From assembly GCA_943324505.2 (NCBI GenBank), contig CALPLW020000005.1, forward strand, positions 1 through 38,955: a stretch of 38,955 nucleotides of DNA. The letters are read 5' to 3'. The notes below the pieces were generated by a model. That model made no database searches and was not told the origin of the DNA. It saw nothing but the letters and a program-made list of their open reading frames with translations. Shown here piece after piece: positions 1 to 8,462 of the stretch (its first letter is position 1; every line of letters begins with the position of its first letter). The position numbers and the translations under genes are program-made. This stretch comes from Comamonas sp. lk (GTDB taxonomy: Bacteria; Pseudomonadota; Gammaproteobacteria; Burkholderiales; Burkholderiaceae_C).

Positions 1-539
1 AGCAAGCAGTACTTGCGAAACGCCTGCACCTCGAACGGCAATTCCTGGCCATCGGGTTTGATGATCTGCTGGCGCTGCAGATCAATCGTCAGGCTGTAAC
101 CCGGAAAGGCCGCCAGTTCGTCAAACAGTGCTGCAACCTGTGCATCCGGCAACACAATGGGTAGCAGACCATTTTTGAAGATGTTGTTGAAGAAAATATC
201 GGCATAGCTGGGGGCAATGATGGCGCGAAAGCCAAATTGGTCCAGCGCCCAGGGAGCATGCTCGCGCGATGAGCCGCAACCAAAATTTTTACGGGCTAGC
301 AAAATGGAGGCGCCCTGGTACCGTGGCTGGTTGAGCACGAAGTCTGGGTTCGGCTTGCGGCTGGCGGGGTCCTGGCCGGGATAGCCGGCATCCAGGTAGC
401 GCCATTCATCAAACAGGTTTTGCCCAAAACCAGTCTTGCGAATCGATTTCAGAAACTGCTTGGGAATGATGGCGTCGGTATCCACATTTTCCCGGTCTAT
501 TGGGGCCACCAGGCCCCTTAGAGTTTCAAATTTTTGCAC
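1..539 (-). CDS. leuD: 3-isopropylmalate dehydratase small subunit (LeuD), 3' end cut by window edge
   Basis: The small subunit of isopropylmalate isomerase supplies the swivel domain that closes over the LeuC active site in leucine biosynthesis. The GTG start at 539-537 gives [20 protein letters not shown], followed by the family motifs [11 protein letters not shown] and [14 protein letters not shown], which mark the substrate-recognition loop. An AAGGA ribosome binding site sits 6 bases upstream. About 179 codons are visible and the reading frame runs off the left edge, so only the C-terminal part is missing. It lies downstream of leuC on the same strand, separated only by a broken entericidin gene, and is probably cotranscribed with leuC. 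The identification is firm from sequence motifs and context. Confidence 0.95.
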   Translation of the reverse strand, partial: MQKFETLRGLVAPIDRENVDTDAIIPKQFLKSIRKTGFGQNLFDEWRYLDAGYPGQDPASRKPNPDFVLNQPRYQGASILLARKNFGCGSSREHAPWALDQFGFRAIIAPSYADIFFNNIFKNGLLPIVLPDAQVAALFDELAAFPGYSLTIDLQRQQIIKPDGQELPFEVQAFRKYCL

Positions 540-548
540 GGTGCGTCC

Positions 549-672
549 TTAATTTTTCTTTGCTGCATCTTCAATTTTTTTGCCTGTCTTCCTACCCCAG
601 GCCCTGGACTGTATTGCAGCCGCACAGGCTCATTAGCACTGCGCGAAGCCACTCCAAACGCCAATGACTCAT
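549..672 (-). pseudogene. entericidin-like small lipoprotein gene, frameshifted
   Basis: Between leuC and leuD on the minus strand an ATG at 672-670, with GGAG 6 bases upstream, opens a short frame ending in LMSLCGCNTVQGLG. That resembles the lipobox and mature N-terminus (CNTVQG) of entericidin A/B lipoproteins. The frame stops after 26 codons. In another frame the sequence continues as GKKIEDAAKKN and then stop (549-551), which matches the usual entericidin tail. The two halves are therefore separated by a small deletion of roughly 8 bases or an equivalent indel. An intact member would be a tiny outer-membrane lipoprotein of about 40-50 residues. A sequencing error is the alternative to true decay. 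Confidence 0.6.
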
Positions 673-694
673 GCAGTGCTCCCAGGTGGGCTGG

Positions 695-2140
695 TCAGGC
701 GAATTGCCGGACGTCGACAAAATGACCATGAATGGCCGCTGCGGCCGCCATGGCCGGGCTGACCAGGTGCGTGCGCCCGCCCGCTCCCTGGCGACCCTCA
801 AAATTACGGTTGCTGGTGGAGGCGCAACGCTCGCCTGGCTCAAGCCGGTCGGCGTTCATGGCCAAGCACATCGAACAGCCAGGTTCGCGCCACTCGAAGC
901 CGGCCGCGCGGAAAATCTCGTGCAGGCCTTCGCGCTCGGCTTGTGCTTTGACCAAGCCCGAGCCCGGGACAACCATCGCCAATTTGACATTTTTAGCGAC
1001 TTTTCGCCCCAGCTTGCGCACCACGGCGGCTGCTTCCCGTATGTCCTCAATCCGGCTGTTGGTACAAGAGCCAATGAAGACCTTGTCAATAAACAGGTCG
1101 TTCAGGGCCTTGCCTGGCTCAAGTCCCATGTAAACCAGGGCACGTTCGATGGCGGTCCGTTTGTTGGGGTCCTTTTCCTTGTCCGGGTCCGGCACACGGT
1201 TGTCGATGCCCAGCACCATTTCGGGCGAGGTACCCCAGGTGACCTGAGGGATGATGCGGCTGGCATCGAGCTCGATCACTTGATCGAAAACGGCGTCAGC
1301 ATCCGAATGCAGCGTCTTCCAGTACGCCACGGCCTGGTCCCATTCCACGGCGGCGGCCGAGCCGCTGGCCAGATGGCCAGGTGCCAGGGGGCGCCCGCGG
1401 ACGTAGTCGATGGTTTTGTCGTCGACGGCCACCAGGCCGGCGCGGGCACCGGCCTCAATGGCCATGTTACACACAGTCATCCGGCCCTCCATGCTTAAGG
1501 CGCGAATCGCAGTACCCCCGAACTCGATGGTGTAGCCCGTGCCACCGGCAGTGCCAATTTGACCAATGACGGCCAAAACGATGTCTTTGCCGCTACAGCC
1601 GAGCGACAAAACGCCATCGACTCGGACGAGCATGTTTTTGGCTTTCTTGGCCAGCAGGGTTTGAGTGGCTAGGACATGCTCGACTTCGCTGGTGCCAATG
1701 CCATGTGCCAAAGCGCCAAAGGCGCCGTGGGTCGACGTGTGGGAGTCCCCGCAGACCACCGTCATCCCCGGCAGCGTAGCGCCGTTTTCAGGGCCGATCA
1801 CGTGCACGATACCCTGGCGTTTGGACAAGAATGGGAAGTAGGCGGCCGAGCCGAACTCCCGGATGTTGGTGTCGAGCATGACGACTTGTTCCTTGCTGGT
1901 CGCGTCTGTAATGCCCTCATAACCGCGGTCCCAGCCGGTGGTCGGTGTGTTGTGATCGGCCGTTGCAACAATGGAACTCACCCGCCAAACCGGTCGGCCT
2001 GTTTGTCGAAGGCCCTCAAAGGCCTGCGGACTGGTCACTTCATGCACCAAGTGTCGGTCGATGTAGAGAATGGCGGTGCCATCGTCTTCGGTATGGACGA
2101 CGTGGTCGTCCCAGAGCTTGTCGTAAAGCGTGCGTCCCAT
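695..2140 (-). CDS. leuC: 3-isopropylmalate dehydratase large subunit (LeuC)
   Basis: The catalytic 4Fe-4S subunit isomerises 2-isopropylmalate to 3-isopropylmalate in leucine biosynthesis, together with LeuD. The 481-residue product begins [15 protein letters not shown]. It has the aconitase-family motifs [29 protein letters not shown] and [10 protein letters not shown]; the cysteines of the last two ligate the cluster. A longer reading from an upstream TTG is possible, but the ATG at 2140 has AAGGA 5 bases upstream and matches the family N-terminus. The stop is 22 bases before the entericidin remnant's start, and leuD follows. The gltA terminator lies upstream, so leuC must have its own promoter in 2141-2233. 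Confidence 0.97.
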   Translation of the reverse strand: MGRTLYDKLWDDHVVHTEDDGTAILYIDRHLVHEVTSPQAFEGLRQTGRPVWRVSSIVATADHNTPTTGWDRGYEGITDATSKEQVVMLDTNIREFGSAAYFPFLSKRQGIVHVIGPENGATLPGMTVVCGDSHTSTHGAFGALAHGIGTSEVEHVLATQTLLAKKAKNMLVRVDGVLSLGCSGKDIVLAVIGQIGTAGGTGYTIEFGGTAIRALSMEGRMTVCNMAIEAGARAGLVAVDDKTIDYVRGRPLAPGHLASGSAAAVEWDQAVAYWKTLHSDADAVFDQVIELDASRIIPQVTWGTSPEMVLGIDNRVPDPDKEKDPNKRTAIERALVYMGLEPGKALNDLFIDKVFIGSCTNSRIEDIREAAAVVRKLGRKVAKNVKLAMVVPGSGLVKAQAEREGLHEIFRAAGFEWREPGCSMCLAMNADRLEPGERCASTSNRNFEGRQGAGGRTHLVSPAMAAAAAIHGHFVDVRQFA

Positions 2141-2233
2141 GGTTTTCCTTCGCAATGCTGTATTTTACGCAGCCCGTGGCATTCAACTCATCAAACGGAT
2201 ATCAGCAACGGTCCTCTCGCGAGAAACTCAATA

Positions 2234-2269
2234 CAAAAAACGCCCGCCGATGCGATCATCAGGCGGGCG
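2234..2269 (-). terminator. Rho-independent terminator after gltA
   Basis: On the minus strand an 8-bp perfect G+C-rich stem (arms 2262-2269 and 2241-2248, CGCCCGCC/GGCGGGCG) is followed directly by a run of six T residues (2235-2240). It lies about 44 bases past the gltA stop, so it ends the sdh-gltA transcript and separates it from leuC. Confidence 0.85.
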
Positions 2270-2312
2270 TGTAGCTTGCTGCGCCTCGGCGCCAGGTTCT
2301 CAGACTATGAAA

Positions 2313-3623
2313 TCAGCGCTGCGCAATAGGCAGCACATCTCTACGCACTGACCCTGTGAAGAGTTGACGCGGACGGCCAATTTTGTACTCCGGGTCACCA
2401 ATCATTTCATTGAGCTGGGCAATCCAGCCGACCGTACGGGCCAGCGCAAAAATCGCTGTGAACAGGCTCACTGGAATGCCGATGGCGCGCTGCACGATGC
2501 CGGAGTAGAAGTCCACGTTGGGGTAGAGCTTGCGTTGTACAAAATAGTCGTCTTCGAGCGCTATCTTTTCCAGCGCCATGGCCAGCTTGAACAGTGGGTC
2601 GTTCTCCAGGCCGAGCGAGGTCAGCACTTCCTTGCAGGTTTCCTGCATCAGCTTGGCGCGCGGGTCATAATTTTTATAGACGCGGTGGCCGAAGCCCATC
2701 AGCTTGACATTGGAGTTCTTGTCCTTGACCTGGTCCATGAACTGGCCCACTTTGGAGACACCCCCCATTCGCTGGATGTCTTCCAGCATGTTCAGGCAGG
2801 CTTCATTCGCGCCGCCATGCGCCGGGCCCCACAGGCAGGCCACGCCGGCTGCGATGGCGGCGAACGGGTTGGTGCCCGAACTGCCGCAGAGCCGCACGGT
2901 CGATGTCGAGGCATTTTGCTCATGATCGGCGTGCAGCACAAAGATGCGATCGAGCGCGCGCTCGATCACTGGATTGACCTCGTAGTCCTCGCAGGGGTTA
3001 GCAAACATCATGTGCAGGAAGTTGCCCGCGTAGCTGAGCTTGTTCTTGGGGTACATGTAGGGCTGGCCTGCGCTGTATTTGTAGGCCATGGCCACCAGCG
3101 TGGGCATCTTGGCAATCAGGCGGATGGCGGAGATTTCACGGTGCTCAGGGTTGTTGATGTCGGTGCTGTCGTGGTAGAAGGCCGACAGTGCGCCGACCAG
3201 GCCGGTCATGATGGCCATCGGGTGCGCATCGCGCCGGAAGCCGCGCAGGAAAAACTGCATCTGCTCGTTGACCATGGTGTGGTTGGTCACGCGTTTGGTG
3301 AAGTCGGTCTTGGCTGCTGCATCGGGCAGGTTGCCGTACAGCAGCAGGTGGCAGGTCTCCATGAAATCGCACTGGGTCGCCAACTGCTCGATCGGATACC
3401 CGCGGTAGAGCAGTTCACCTTTGTCGCCGTCAATGTAGGTGATGGCAGACTGACAAGACGCCGTAGACAAAAACCCAGGGTCATAGGTGAACATGCCGGT
3501 TTGTGCGTACAGCTTGCGGATATCGATCACATCCGGCCCGACATTGCCTTGGTAAACCGGCAAATCGACGCTAGGGCTGCCGTTACTGAACGACAGGGTG
3601 GCTTTGTTGTCAGCTAACTTCAT
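2313..3623 (-). CDS. gltA: citrate synthase (GltA, type II)
   Basis: Condenses acetyl-CoA and oxaloacetate to citrate at the entry to the TCA cycle. The 436-residue length and sequence fit the hexameric NADH-sensitive type of Gram-negative bacteria. Visible catalytic regions are [12 protein letters not shown] (first catalytic His), [13 protein letters not shown] (second His) and [11 protein letters not shown] (catalytic Asp); it ends with [10 protein letters not shown] and a short tail. The ribosome binding site AAAGG is 6 bases before the ATG. It starts only 10 bases after the sdhE stop and is the last gene of the sdhCDAB-sdhE-gltA operon, closed by a strong terminator. A 20-bp perfect palindrome at 2948-2967 falls in coding sequence and is probably incidental. 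Confidence 0.98.
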   Translation of the reverse strand: MKLADNKATLSFSNGSPSVDLPVYQGNVGPDVIDIRKLYAQTGMFTYDPGFLSTASCQSAITYIDGDKGELLYRGYPIEQLATQCDFMETCHLLLYGNLPDAAAKTDFTKRVTNHTMVNEQMQFFLRGFRRDAHPMAIMTGLVGALSAFYHDSTDINNPEHREISAIRLIAKMPTLVAMAYKYSAGQPYMYPKNKLSYAGNFLHMMFANPCEDYEVNPVIERALDRIFVLHADHEQNASTSTVRLCGSSGTNPFAAIAAGVACLWGPAHGGANEACLNMLEDIQRMGGVSKVGQFMDQVKDKNSNVKLMGFGHRVYKNYDPRAKLMQETCKEVLTSLGLENDPLFKLAMALEKIALEDDYFVQRKLYPNVDFYSGIVQRAIGIPVSLFTAIFALARTVGWIAQLNEMIGDPEYKIGRPRQLFTGSVRRDVLPIAQR

Positions 3624-3633
3624 TTTCTACCTT

Positions 3634-3921
3634 TCAAGGGTTTTCTCTCAACATACTCAGTACTTCTCGAATCTCACCACGGTCAAGTTCGGAACCAAAC
3701 TGGGCAAGCGACTGTCTCCCCAGATGCAGGTCAAGCAGATCGTTATCGCTTAGCTCCATCAGGTCTGCCAAAGCCTTGCCTTGCCGCTGAGTCAGCGTGT
3801 TCTCGAAGCGATTGAAGAAACGTTCGATGAACAAATCGTTCTCAAGCAGGCCTCGACGGCACCGCCAGCGCAGTTTGCTCAAGCTACGTTCATCAATCAA
3901 TTCACCCAAACCTGTCGGCAT
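3634..3921 (-). CDS. sdhE: succinate dehydrogenase assembly factor SdhE (YgfY/DUF339)
   Basis: A small cytosolic protein that promotes covalent attachment of FAD to SdhA. The 95-residue product begins MPTGLGELIDERSLSKLRWRC and carries the family signature RRGLLEND (RGxxE), followed by the hydrophobic and acidic helical segment typical of the five-helix fold. Upstream in-frame starts overlap the end of sdhB and produce sequence foreign to the family, so the ATG at 3921 is chosen. It begins 11 bases after the sdhB stop, has no strong ribosome binding site and is probably translationally coupled. Its place between sdhB and gltA fits its role as a flavinylation factor for this complex. Confidence 0.92.
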   Translation of the reverse strand: MPTGLGELIDERSLSKLRWRCRRGLLENDLFIERFFNRFENTLTQRQGKALADLMELSDNDLLDLHLGRQSLAQFGSELDRGEIREVLSMLRENP

Positions 3922-3932
3922 ACAAGTGGCGC

Positions 3933-4637
3933 TTAGACCGTGCGTAAAACCATCATTTCTTTGATCTTGCCAATCGCCTTGGTGGGGTTCAGGCCCTTGG
4001 GGCAAACGTCCACGCAATTCATGATGGTATGGCAGCGGAACAAACGGTAGGGGTCTTCCAGGTTATCCAGGCGCTCGGCTGTGGCCTCGTCACGGCTGTC
4101 TGCAATAAAACGGTAGGCCTGCAGCAGTCCAGCTGGGCCAACAAATTTGTCCGGATTCCACCAAAAACTTGGGCAACTGGTGGAGCAGCTGGCGCACAGG
4201 ATGCATTCATACAAGCCGTTGAGCTCTTCGCGCTCCTCGGGGCTCTGCAGGCGCTCTTTTTCCGGCGGTACCGTGTCATTGATCAAGTAGGGCTTGATCG
4301 AGTTGTACTGATTGAAAAATTGCGTCATGTCGACGATCAGGTCACGGATGACCGGCAGCCCCGGTAGGGGCTTGAGCACGATGGTGCCCGACAGTGTGCG
4401 CATGTTCGTCAGACAGGCCAGACCATTCTTGCCATTGATGTTCATCGCATCTGATCCGCATACCCCTTCCCGGCAAGAGCGACGAAAAGATATGGCGGGG
4501 TCAATGGCCTTGAGCTTCATCAGTGCGTCCAACAGCATGCGCTCACTGCCATCGAGTTCCACCTCGATGGTTTGCATGTAGGGCTTAGCGTCTTGGTCCG
4601 GGTCGTAACGGTAAATTTGGAAAGTGCGTTTGGTCAT
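3933..4637 (-). CDS. sdhB: succinate dehydrogenase iron-sulfur subunit
   Basis: Electron-transfer subunit of complex II, linking the SdhA flavin to ubiquinone. The 234-residue protein has an N-terminal plant-type ferredoxin domain with CREGVCGSDAMNINGKNGLAC (2Fe-2S) and a C-terminal domain with CILCASCSTSCP and CHTIMNCVDVCPKG, which supply the 4Fe-4S and 3Fe-4S ligands. The SFWWNPDKFVGPAGLLQAYRF segment contains the conserved tryptophan region near the quinone site. All expected cysteines are present. It lies 58 bases after sdhA within the sdhCDAB operon. Confidence 0.98.
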   Translation of the reverse strand: MTKRTFQIYRYDPDQDAKPYMQTIEVELDGSERMLLDALMKLKAIDPAISFRRSCREGVCGSDAMNINGKNGLACLTNMRTLSGTIVLKPLPGLPVIRDLIVDMTQFFNQYNSIKPYLINDTVPPEKERLQSPEEREELNGLYECILCASCSTSCPSFWWNPDKFVGPAGLLQAYRFIADSRDEATAERLDNLEDPYRLFRCHTIMNCVDVCPKGLNPTKAIGKIKEMMVLRTV

Positions 4638-4695
4638 GGGTAACTCCGGTTCAAATGCAGTTGGGGGCTGGTTGGCCTCTATGTCCCGACAAGGG

Positions 4696-6486
4696 TCAGA
4701 AGGTACGGACTTTCAGTTCAACGGAATCTACGGTTAGAGGTTTCATTTGGACCGGCTTGTAACTCAAACGATTGCCCTCGCTGTACCAGAGGGTGTGTTT
4801 GTGCCACTCAACATCGTTGCGGCCATTTGGATGCTCCGGGCTGTCGCTGTAATCGTCCACCGTATGTGCCCCCCGGCTTTCATGGCGGGCTGCAGCCGAA
4901 ACTATCGTCGCCTGGGCGGCCTCGATCAGGTTTTCGACTTCAAGTGCCTCAATACGCGCTGTATTGAAGACCTTGGACTTGTCTTTCAGATTGATAGCAT
5001 TGACGCGTTCCCTCAGGTCAGCGATCTTACTCACCCCTTGATCCATGCTGGCCTGAGTACGGAAGACGCCTGCATGCAGCTGCATGCAGGCGCGCAGATC
5101 ATTGGCCACATCCTGGGCATATTCTCCTTGTGTGGCATTGTCCAGCCGCGAAAGCCGTGCCAGTGTGCGGTCGGCAGCGTCAGCTGGCAAGGGTTTGTGC
5201 GCCTTACTCTTGTTGTTGAACTCAACGATATGGTTGCCAGCAGCGCGGCCGAATACCAAAAGGTCCAGCAGCGAGTTGGTTCCCAGACGATTGGCGCCGT
5301 GTACGCTCACACATGAACATTCGCCCACGGCGTACAGGCCATTGACCACCTGGTTATGCACCCCATTGGCCTGAATGACCACTTGCCCATTGATATTGGT
5401 TGGAATGCCACCCATTTGGTAATGGATGGTCGGTACCACTGGAATCGGCTCTTTGGTGATGTCGACGTTGGCAAAGTTATGTCCGATTTCAAACACTGAC
5501 GGCAACCGTTTCATGATGGTTTCTGCGCCTAGGTGGTCGAGCTTCAGCAACACATAGTCTTTGTTCGGGCCACAGCCACGGCCTTCCTTGATTTCCTGGT
5601 CCATGGAGCGTGAGACAAAATCGCGCGGTGCCAGGTCTTTCAGGGTCGGCGCATAACGCTCCATGAATCGCTCACCATTGCTGTTGAGCAGAATCGCCCC
5701 CTCACCGCGGCAACCTTCCGTCAGCAACACGCCGGCGCCCGCGACACCGGTCGGGTGGAATTGCCAGAATTCCATGTCTTCCAAGGGTATGCCAGCGCGA
5801 GCTGCCAGGCCTAAGCCGTCGCCAGTATTGATGAATGCGTTGGTTGACGCCGCGAAGATCCGACCGGCGCCACCCGTTGCTAGCAGTGTTGTTTTGGCTT
5901 CCAGAATGTGTATATCACCAGTTTCCATTTCCAGCGCGGTCACGCCGACCACGTCGCCTTCGGCGTCCCGGATCAGGTCAAGCGCCATCCACTCCACAAA
6001 AAAGCTGGTCCTAGCCTTGATGTTTTGTTGGTAGAGGGTGTGAAGCATGGCGTGACCGGTGCGGTCTGCGGCCGCGCAGGCGCGCTCTACGGCTTTCTCG
6101 CCATAGTTAGCCGTATGGCCGCCAAATGGGCGCTGGTAGATGGTGCCGTCCGGATTACGGTCGAACGGCATGCCCATATGCTCTAGGTCATAGACTACTT
6201 TAGGCGCTTCGCGACACATGAATTCGATGGCGTCCTGATCGCCGAGCCAGTCCGAACCCTTGACCGTGTCGTAGAAATGGTAATGCCAATTGTCGTCATT
6301 CATGTTGCCAAGCGAGGCGCCAATGCCACCTTGGGCAGCCACTGTGTGGGAGCGTGTAGGGAAAACCTTGCTCAACACAGCCACATTCAGGCCGGCTCGA
6401 GCCAATTGCAGGGAAGCGCGCATGCCGGAGCCGCCTGCGCCAATGATGACAACGTCAAATTTTCTTTTGGACACGGAATAAGTCAT
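4696..6486 (-). CDS. sdhA: succinate dehydrogenase flavoprotein subunit
   Basis: Oxidises succinate to fumarate using covalently bound FAD. The 596-residue product (ATG at 6486; a TTG three codons upstream is less likely) starts MTYSVSKRKFDVVIIGAGGSGMRA, a Rossmann dinucleotide motif. Next comes SHTVAAQGGI, containing the histidine that binds FAD, then HPTGVAGAGVLLTEGCRGEGA (substrate/active-site region) and the C-terminal R-H-E-S-R-G-A-H segment. A 26-bp perfect palindrome (5067-5092) built from a tandem TGCATGCAG lies inside the codons for the conserved MQLHAGVF segment. SdhE, encoded two genes downstream, would flavinylate this subunit. Confidence 0.98.
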   Translation of the reverse strand: MTYSVSKRKFDVVIIGAGGSGMRASLQLARAGLNVAVLSKVFPTRSHTVAAQGGIGASLGNMNDDNWHYHFYDTVKGSDWLGDQDAIEFMCREAPKVVYDLEHMGMPFDRNPDGTIYQRPFGGHTANYGEKAVERACAAADRTGHAMLHTLYQQNIKARTSFFVEWMALDLIRDAEGDVVGVTALEMETGDIHILEAKTTLLATGGAGRIFAASTNAFINTGDGLGLAARAGIPLEDMEFWQFHPTGVAGAGVLLTEGCRGEGAILLNSNGERFMERYAPTLKDLAPRDFVSRSMDQEIKEGRGCGPNKDYVLLKLDHLGAETIMKRLPSVFEIGHNFANVDITKEPIPVVPTIHYQMGGIPTNINGQVVIQANGVHNQVVNGLYAVGECSCVSVHGANRLGTNSLLDLLVFGRAAGNHIVEFNNKSKAHKPLPADAADRTLARLSRLDNATQGEYAQDVANDLRACMQLHAGVFRTQASMDQGVSKIADLRERVNAINLKDKSKVFNTARIEALEVENLIEAAQATIVSAAARHESRGAHTVDDYSDSPEHPNGRNDVEWHKHTLWYSEGNRLSYKPVQMKPLTVDSVELKVRTF

Positions 6487-6535
6487 GAATTTCAACCTGT
6501 AAGGGGAGGGCAGGGTCGCCAGGGTCTCGGCCGCG

Positions 6536-6901
6536 TCAGAGACGCCAAAGTACCTGAATGGCCCAGCCAGCGCAGCTGACTAACCAGACTAGCGAGAAAA
6601 CCTGCAATGACAAGCGCAGCCCGACCGGCTTGACGTAGTCCATCCAGATGTCGCGCATGCCGACCCAGACGTGGTACAGCAAAGCCAGAATCATCGTGAA
6701 GGTCAAGACCTTCATCCATTGAGCCGCAAAAATCCCCGACCAGGTGTAGTAGCTGATAGGACCTTTCGAGACAAAGAGCTGCCCCAGCACCAAAAATGTG
6801 AACAAGGCCATCAGTACCGCTGTGACGCGTTGCGCCAACCAGTCGCGCAAGCCGTAATGTGCACCGACAACTACACGTTTGGAGCCATAGTTAACTGCCA
6901 T
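6536..6901 (-). CDS. sdhD: succinate dehydrogenase membrane anchor subunit SdhD
   Basis: Small inner-membrane subunit that, with SdhC, holds heme b and the ubiquinone site. The 121-residue protein has three hydrophobic segments (about 25-43, 59-81 and 96-117). The GLRDWLAQRVTAVLM segment leads into helix 1. The LLYHVWVGMRDIWMDYVKP segment contains the conserved histidine expected to ligand heme. It starts 11 bases after the sdhC stop. This subunit varies most between species; the assignment rests on these motifs and on its position between sdhC and sdhA. Confidence 0.94.
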   Translation of the reverse strand: MAVNYGSKRVVVGAHYGLRDWLAQRVTAVLMALFTFLVLGQLFVSKGPISYYTWSGIFAAQWMKVLTFTMILALLYHVWVGMRDIWMDYVKPVGLRLSLQVFSLVWLVSCAGWAIQVLWRL

Positions 6902-6912
6902 TCTTATGCTCC

Positions 6913-7356
6913 TTAATAAAGACCGAACAATTTAAGTGCCAATACCAGCGTCAGCACAGAACCCAAGGTCAAGGTCACCAGCGCAGAGGAGCGACCGAAC
7001 TCTTTGCTCACGGCGTGCCGCGCGTCCATCCATAGGTGCCGCAAGCCGGCGATCAGGTGGTGAAGGTACGCCCAAATCAGTGCCAGTGCCAGCAACTTCC
7101 AGATGACGCCCGGAACGCCGAGTAGGCCGACATTGAATGCGGATTTGAATTTCATGAAGGAAATTTCCGAAGATACCGAGGTGTCGAACATCCAGATCAC
7201 GAAGGGCAACAAGAGGAACATCACGGCCCCACTGATCCGATGAAGTATTGACACCCAGCCCGCAGGCGGTAAGCGGTAGCTTGGAAGGTCCTTAAAAGCG
7301 TTGATGTTGCGGAATTCGGGCCGCTTTACCGGCGCATGTGGGTCAATCTCGGTCAT
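6913..7356 (-). CDS. sdhC: succinate dehydrogenase cytochrome b556 subunit SdhC
   Basis: First gene of the operon. The 147-residue membrane protein has three hydrophobic segments and the signature SILHRISGAVMF, whose Ser and Arg are part of the quinone pocket in characterised enzymes. It also has AYLHHLIAGLRHLWMDARH, with the heme-ligand histidine. The N-terminal soluble stretch (MTEIDPHAPVKRPEFRNINAF) is longer than in E. coli but usual for betaproteobacteria as far as I recall. A candidate promoter lies 57-87 bases upstream. Confidence 0.95.
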   Translation of the reverse strand: MTEIDPHAPVKRPEFRNINAFKDLPSYRLPPAGWVSILHRISGAVMFLLLPFVIWMFDTSVSSEISFMKFKSAFNVGLLGVPGVIWKLLALALIWAYLHHLIAGLRHLWMDARHAVSKEFGRSSALVTLTLGSVLTLVLALKLFGLY

Positions 7357-7412
7357 GTCTGGACTTTCCTGGGGGTAAAAACGCCGTCTTTATGGTTATC
7401 ACTGTTAAGCAA

Positions 7413-7443
7413 ATTCTATTGCACCGCAACAAACTGACGTCAA
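7413..7443 (-). promoter_or_regulatory. candidate promoter of the sdh-gltA operon
   Basis: On the minus strand TTGACG (7443-7438) is followed after 19 bases by TAGAAT (7418-7413), each close to the sigma-70 consensus, although the spacer is 2 bases longer than ideal. It sits about 57 bases before the sdhC ATG, and no other strong promoter is seen in the 130-base gap. Confidence 0.4.
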
Positions 7444-7486
7444 GGTTTCAATTTGTCCTTCAGGTGCCAAGTCTGTTAGGTTCAAC

Positions 7487-8287
7487 TCAATTCAACTCGT
7501 TACGATAGTAATGAGTATCAGTGACGTAAAGGCCACGCCTGAGTTCCATGGGAAGGTCATGGTACGTGAATGCGATACGTTCGACACTTAGCAAAGGTGT
7601 CAACGGTTCCACCTTCAAGAGCTGGCTGTGCACGTGATCCGCGCTGATGGCGCGGATTTTTTCTTCGGCGCGCACCATCCGCACACCGAATTCAGTCTCA
7701 AACAAAGCGTACATCGGCCCCTCGTAGCCACGTAGGCGGTCAGCGGTCAGACCTTTAAATGGCGCGCCCGGGAGCCAGAGGTCCTCAAGAATCGTCGGCC
7801 TGCTAGCAAAAGACAGTACGCGCCGCACTTGAAGCACGGCATCGCCTGAACGCAAGGCCAGTGCGCGCGCGACATCCGACGGCGCGCGAAGGCGTTTGCA
7901 ATCAACAACGTGGCGCTGTGCTGGGCCTTCCAAGTTAAGGTCCCCACTGTCTGGCATTAATTTGAGGAATCGGTATTGGACTTGGCGCTCGGCATGGGTG
8001 GCCACAAAAGTTCCCTTGCCCTGTCGTCGCACCACCAGGTTGTCAGCGGCAAGTTCGTCAATGGCTTTACGAACTGTCCCCTGGCTGACTCTGAAGCGCC
8101 CGGCCAAATCCATTTCACTGGGGATAGCCTCGCCGGGTTTCCATTCGCCCATACGCAGGCTGTTGAGGATCAGCCCCTTGATTTGTTGGTACAGCGGGCT
8201 GAATGCAGGCGTCGCCGAATTCGCGACATTATTGGCGCTCCCATCAGCGACAGGACTTTCGTGAGAGGGCAAGGAGGTTGAGGCCAT
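7487..8287 (-). CDS. GntR family transcriptional regulator (HutC subfamily)
   Basis: The product (266 residues from the ATG at 8287) has an N-terminal winged helix with SPLYQQIKGLILNSLRMGEWKPGEAIPSE, FRVSQGTVRKAIDELAADNLV and RRQGKGTFVA, the standard GntR motifs. A UTRA-type ligand domain follows (LRLRSGDAVLQVRRVL-like and LPMELRRGLYVTDTHYY segments), typical of HutC-type regulators. An ATG at 8347 also opens this frame, but it lies inside the predicted promoter and operator, so 8287 is preferred. It is divergent from mdh and convergent in function with the TCA genes on both sides. Ligand unknown; a TCA intermediate is only a guess. Confidence 0.85.
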   Translation of the reverse strand: MASTSLPSHESPVADGSANNVANSATPAFSPLYQQIKGLILNSLRMGEWKPGEAIPSEMDLAGRFRVSQGTVRKAIDELAADNLVVRRQGKGTFVATHAERQVQYRFLKLMPDSGDLNLEGPAQRHVVDCKRLRAPSDVARALALRSGDAVLQVRRVLSFASRPTILEDLWLPGAPFKGLTADRLRGYEGPMYALFETEFGVRMVRAEEKIRAISADHVHSQLLKVEPLTPLLSVERIAFTYHDLPMELRRGLYVTDTHYYRNELN

Positions 8288-8326
8288 GGCGAAGGGGTGG
8301 CGGCTTGGTTGACCCAGGCACGCTGT

Positions 8327-8354
8327 ATCATATCTTATATAAGACATAAGACAA
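8327..8354 (-). promoter_or_regulatory. predicted promoter of the GntR gene with operator in its spacer
   Basis: On the minus strand TTGTCT (8354-8349) and TATGAT (8332-8327) are separated by 16 bases. The spacer contains the 12-bp perfect palindrome TCTTATATAAGA (8333-8344). A regulator bound there would block RNA polymerase, so negative autoregulation is likely. The two ATAAGAC direct repeats (8339-8345, 8346-8352) overlap the palindrome and the -35 box. Confidence 0.5.
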
Positions 8355-8355
8355 T

Positions 8356-8385
8356 TTGACGGCTAAGGGTTTTCCAGCGTACACT
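8356..8385 (+). promoter_or_regulatory. predicted promoter of mdh
   Basis: TTGACG (8356-8361), an 18-base spacer and TACACT (8380-8385) form a good sigma-70 match about 78 bases before the mdh start. The palindrome at 8333-8344 lies just upstream of the -35 box, so one operator could serve both divergent promoters. Confidence 0.55.
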
Positions 8386-8462
8386 GCTCGCCGAATCTGC
8401 GCTGCTCGGCATGATCAGTCGACGTTGCCCGCCTTGTTTTCTAAACTTTTGGAGTTTTTACT

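Noticed and set aside
2215-2224. TCTCGCGAGA palindrome upstream of leuC
   Set aside because: Only 10 bases, no second copy and no good promoter fit; not enough for an operator call.
671-2329. Plus-strand open frames opposite leuC (275 and 217 codons)
   Set aside because: Both are shadows of leuC with no recognisable protein features.
2948-2967. 20-base perfect palindrome in gltA
   Set aside because: It encodes the conserved IERALDR stretch with common GC-rich codons; chance is a sufficient explanation.
2364-3617. 417-codon open frame on the plus strand opposite gltA
   Set aside because: It mirrors a certain citrate synthase gene; the product is His/Val/Gly-rich without motifs and has no ribosome binding site.
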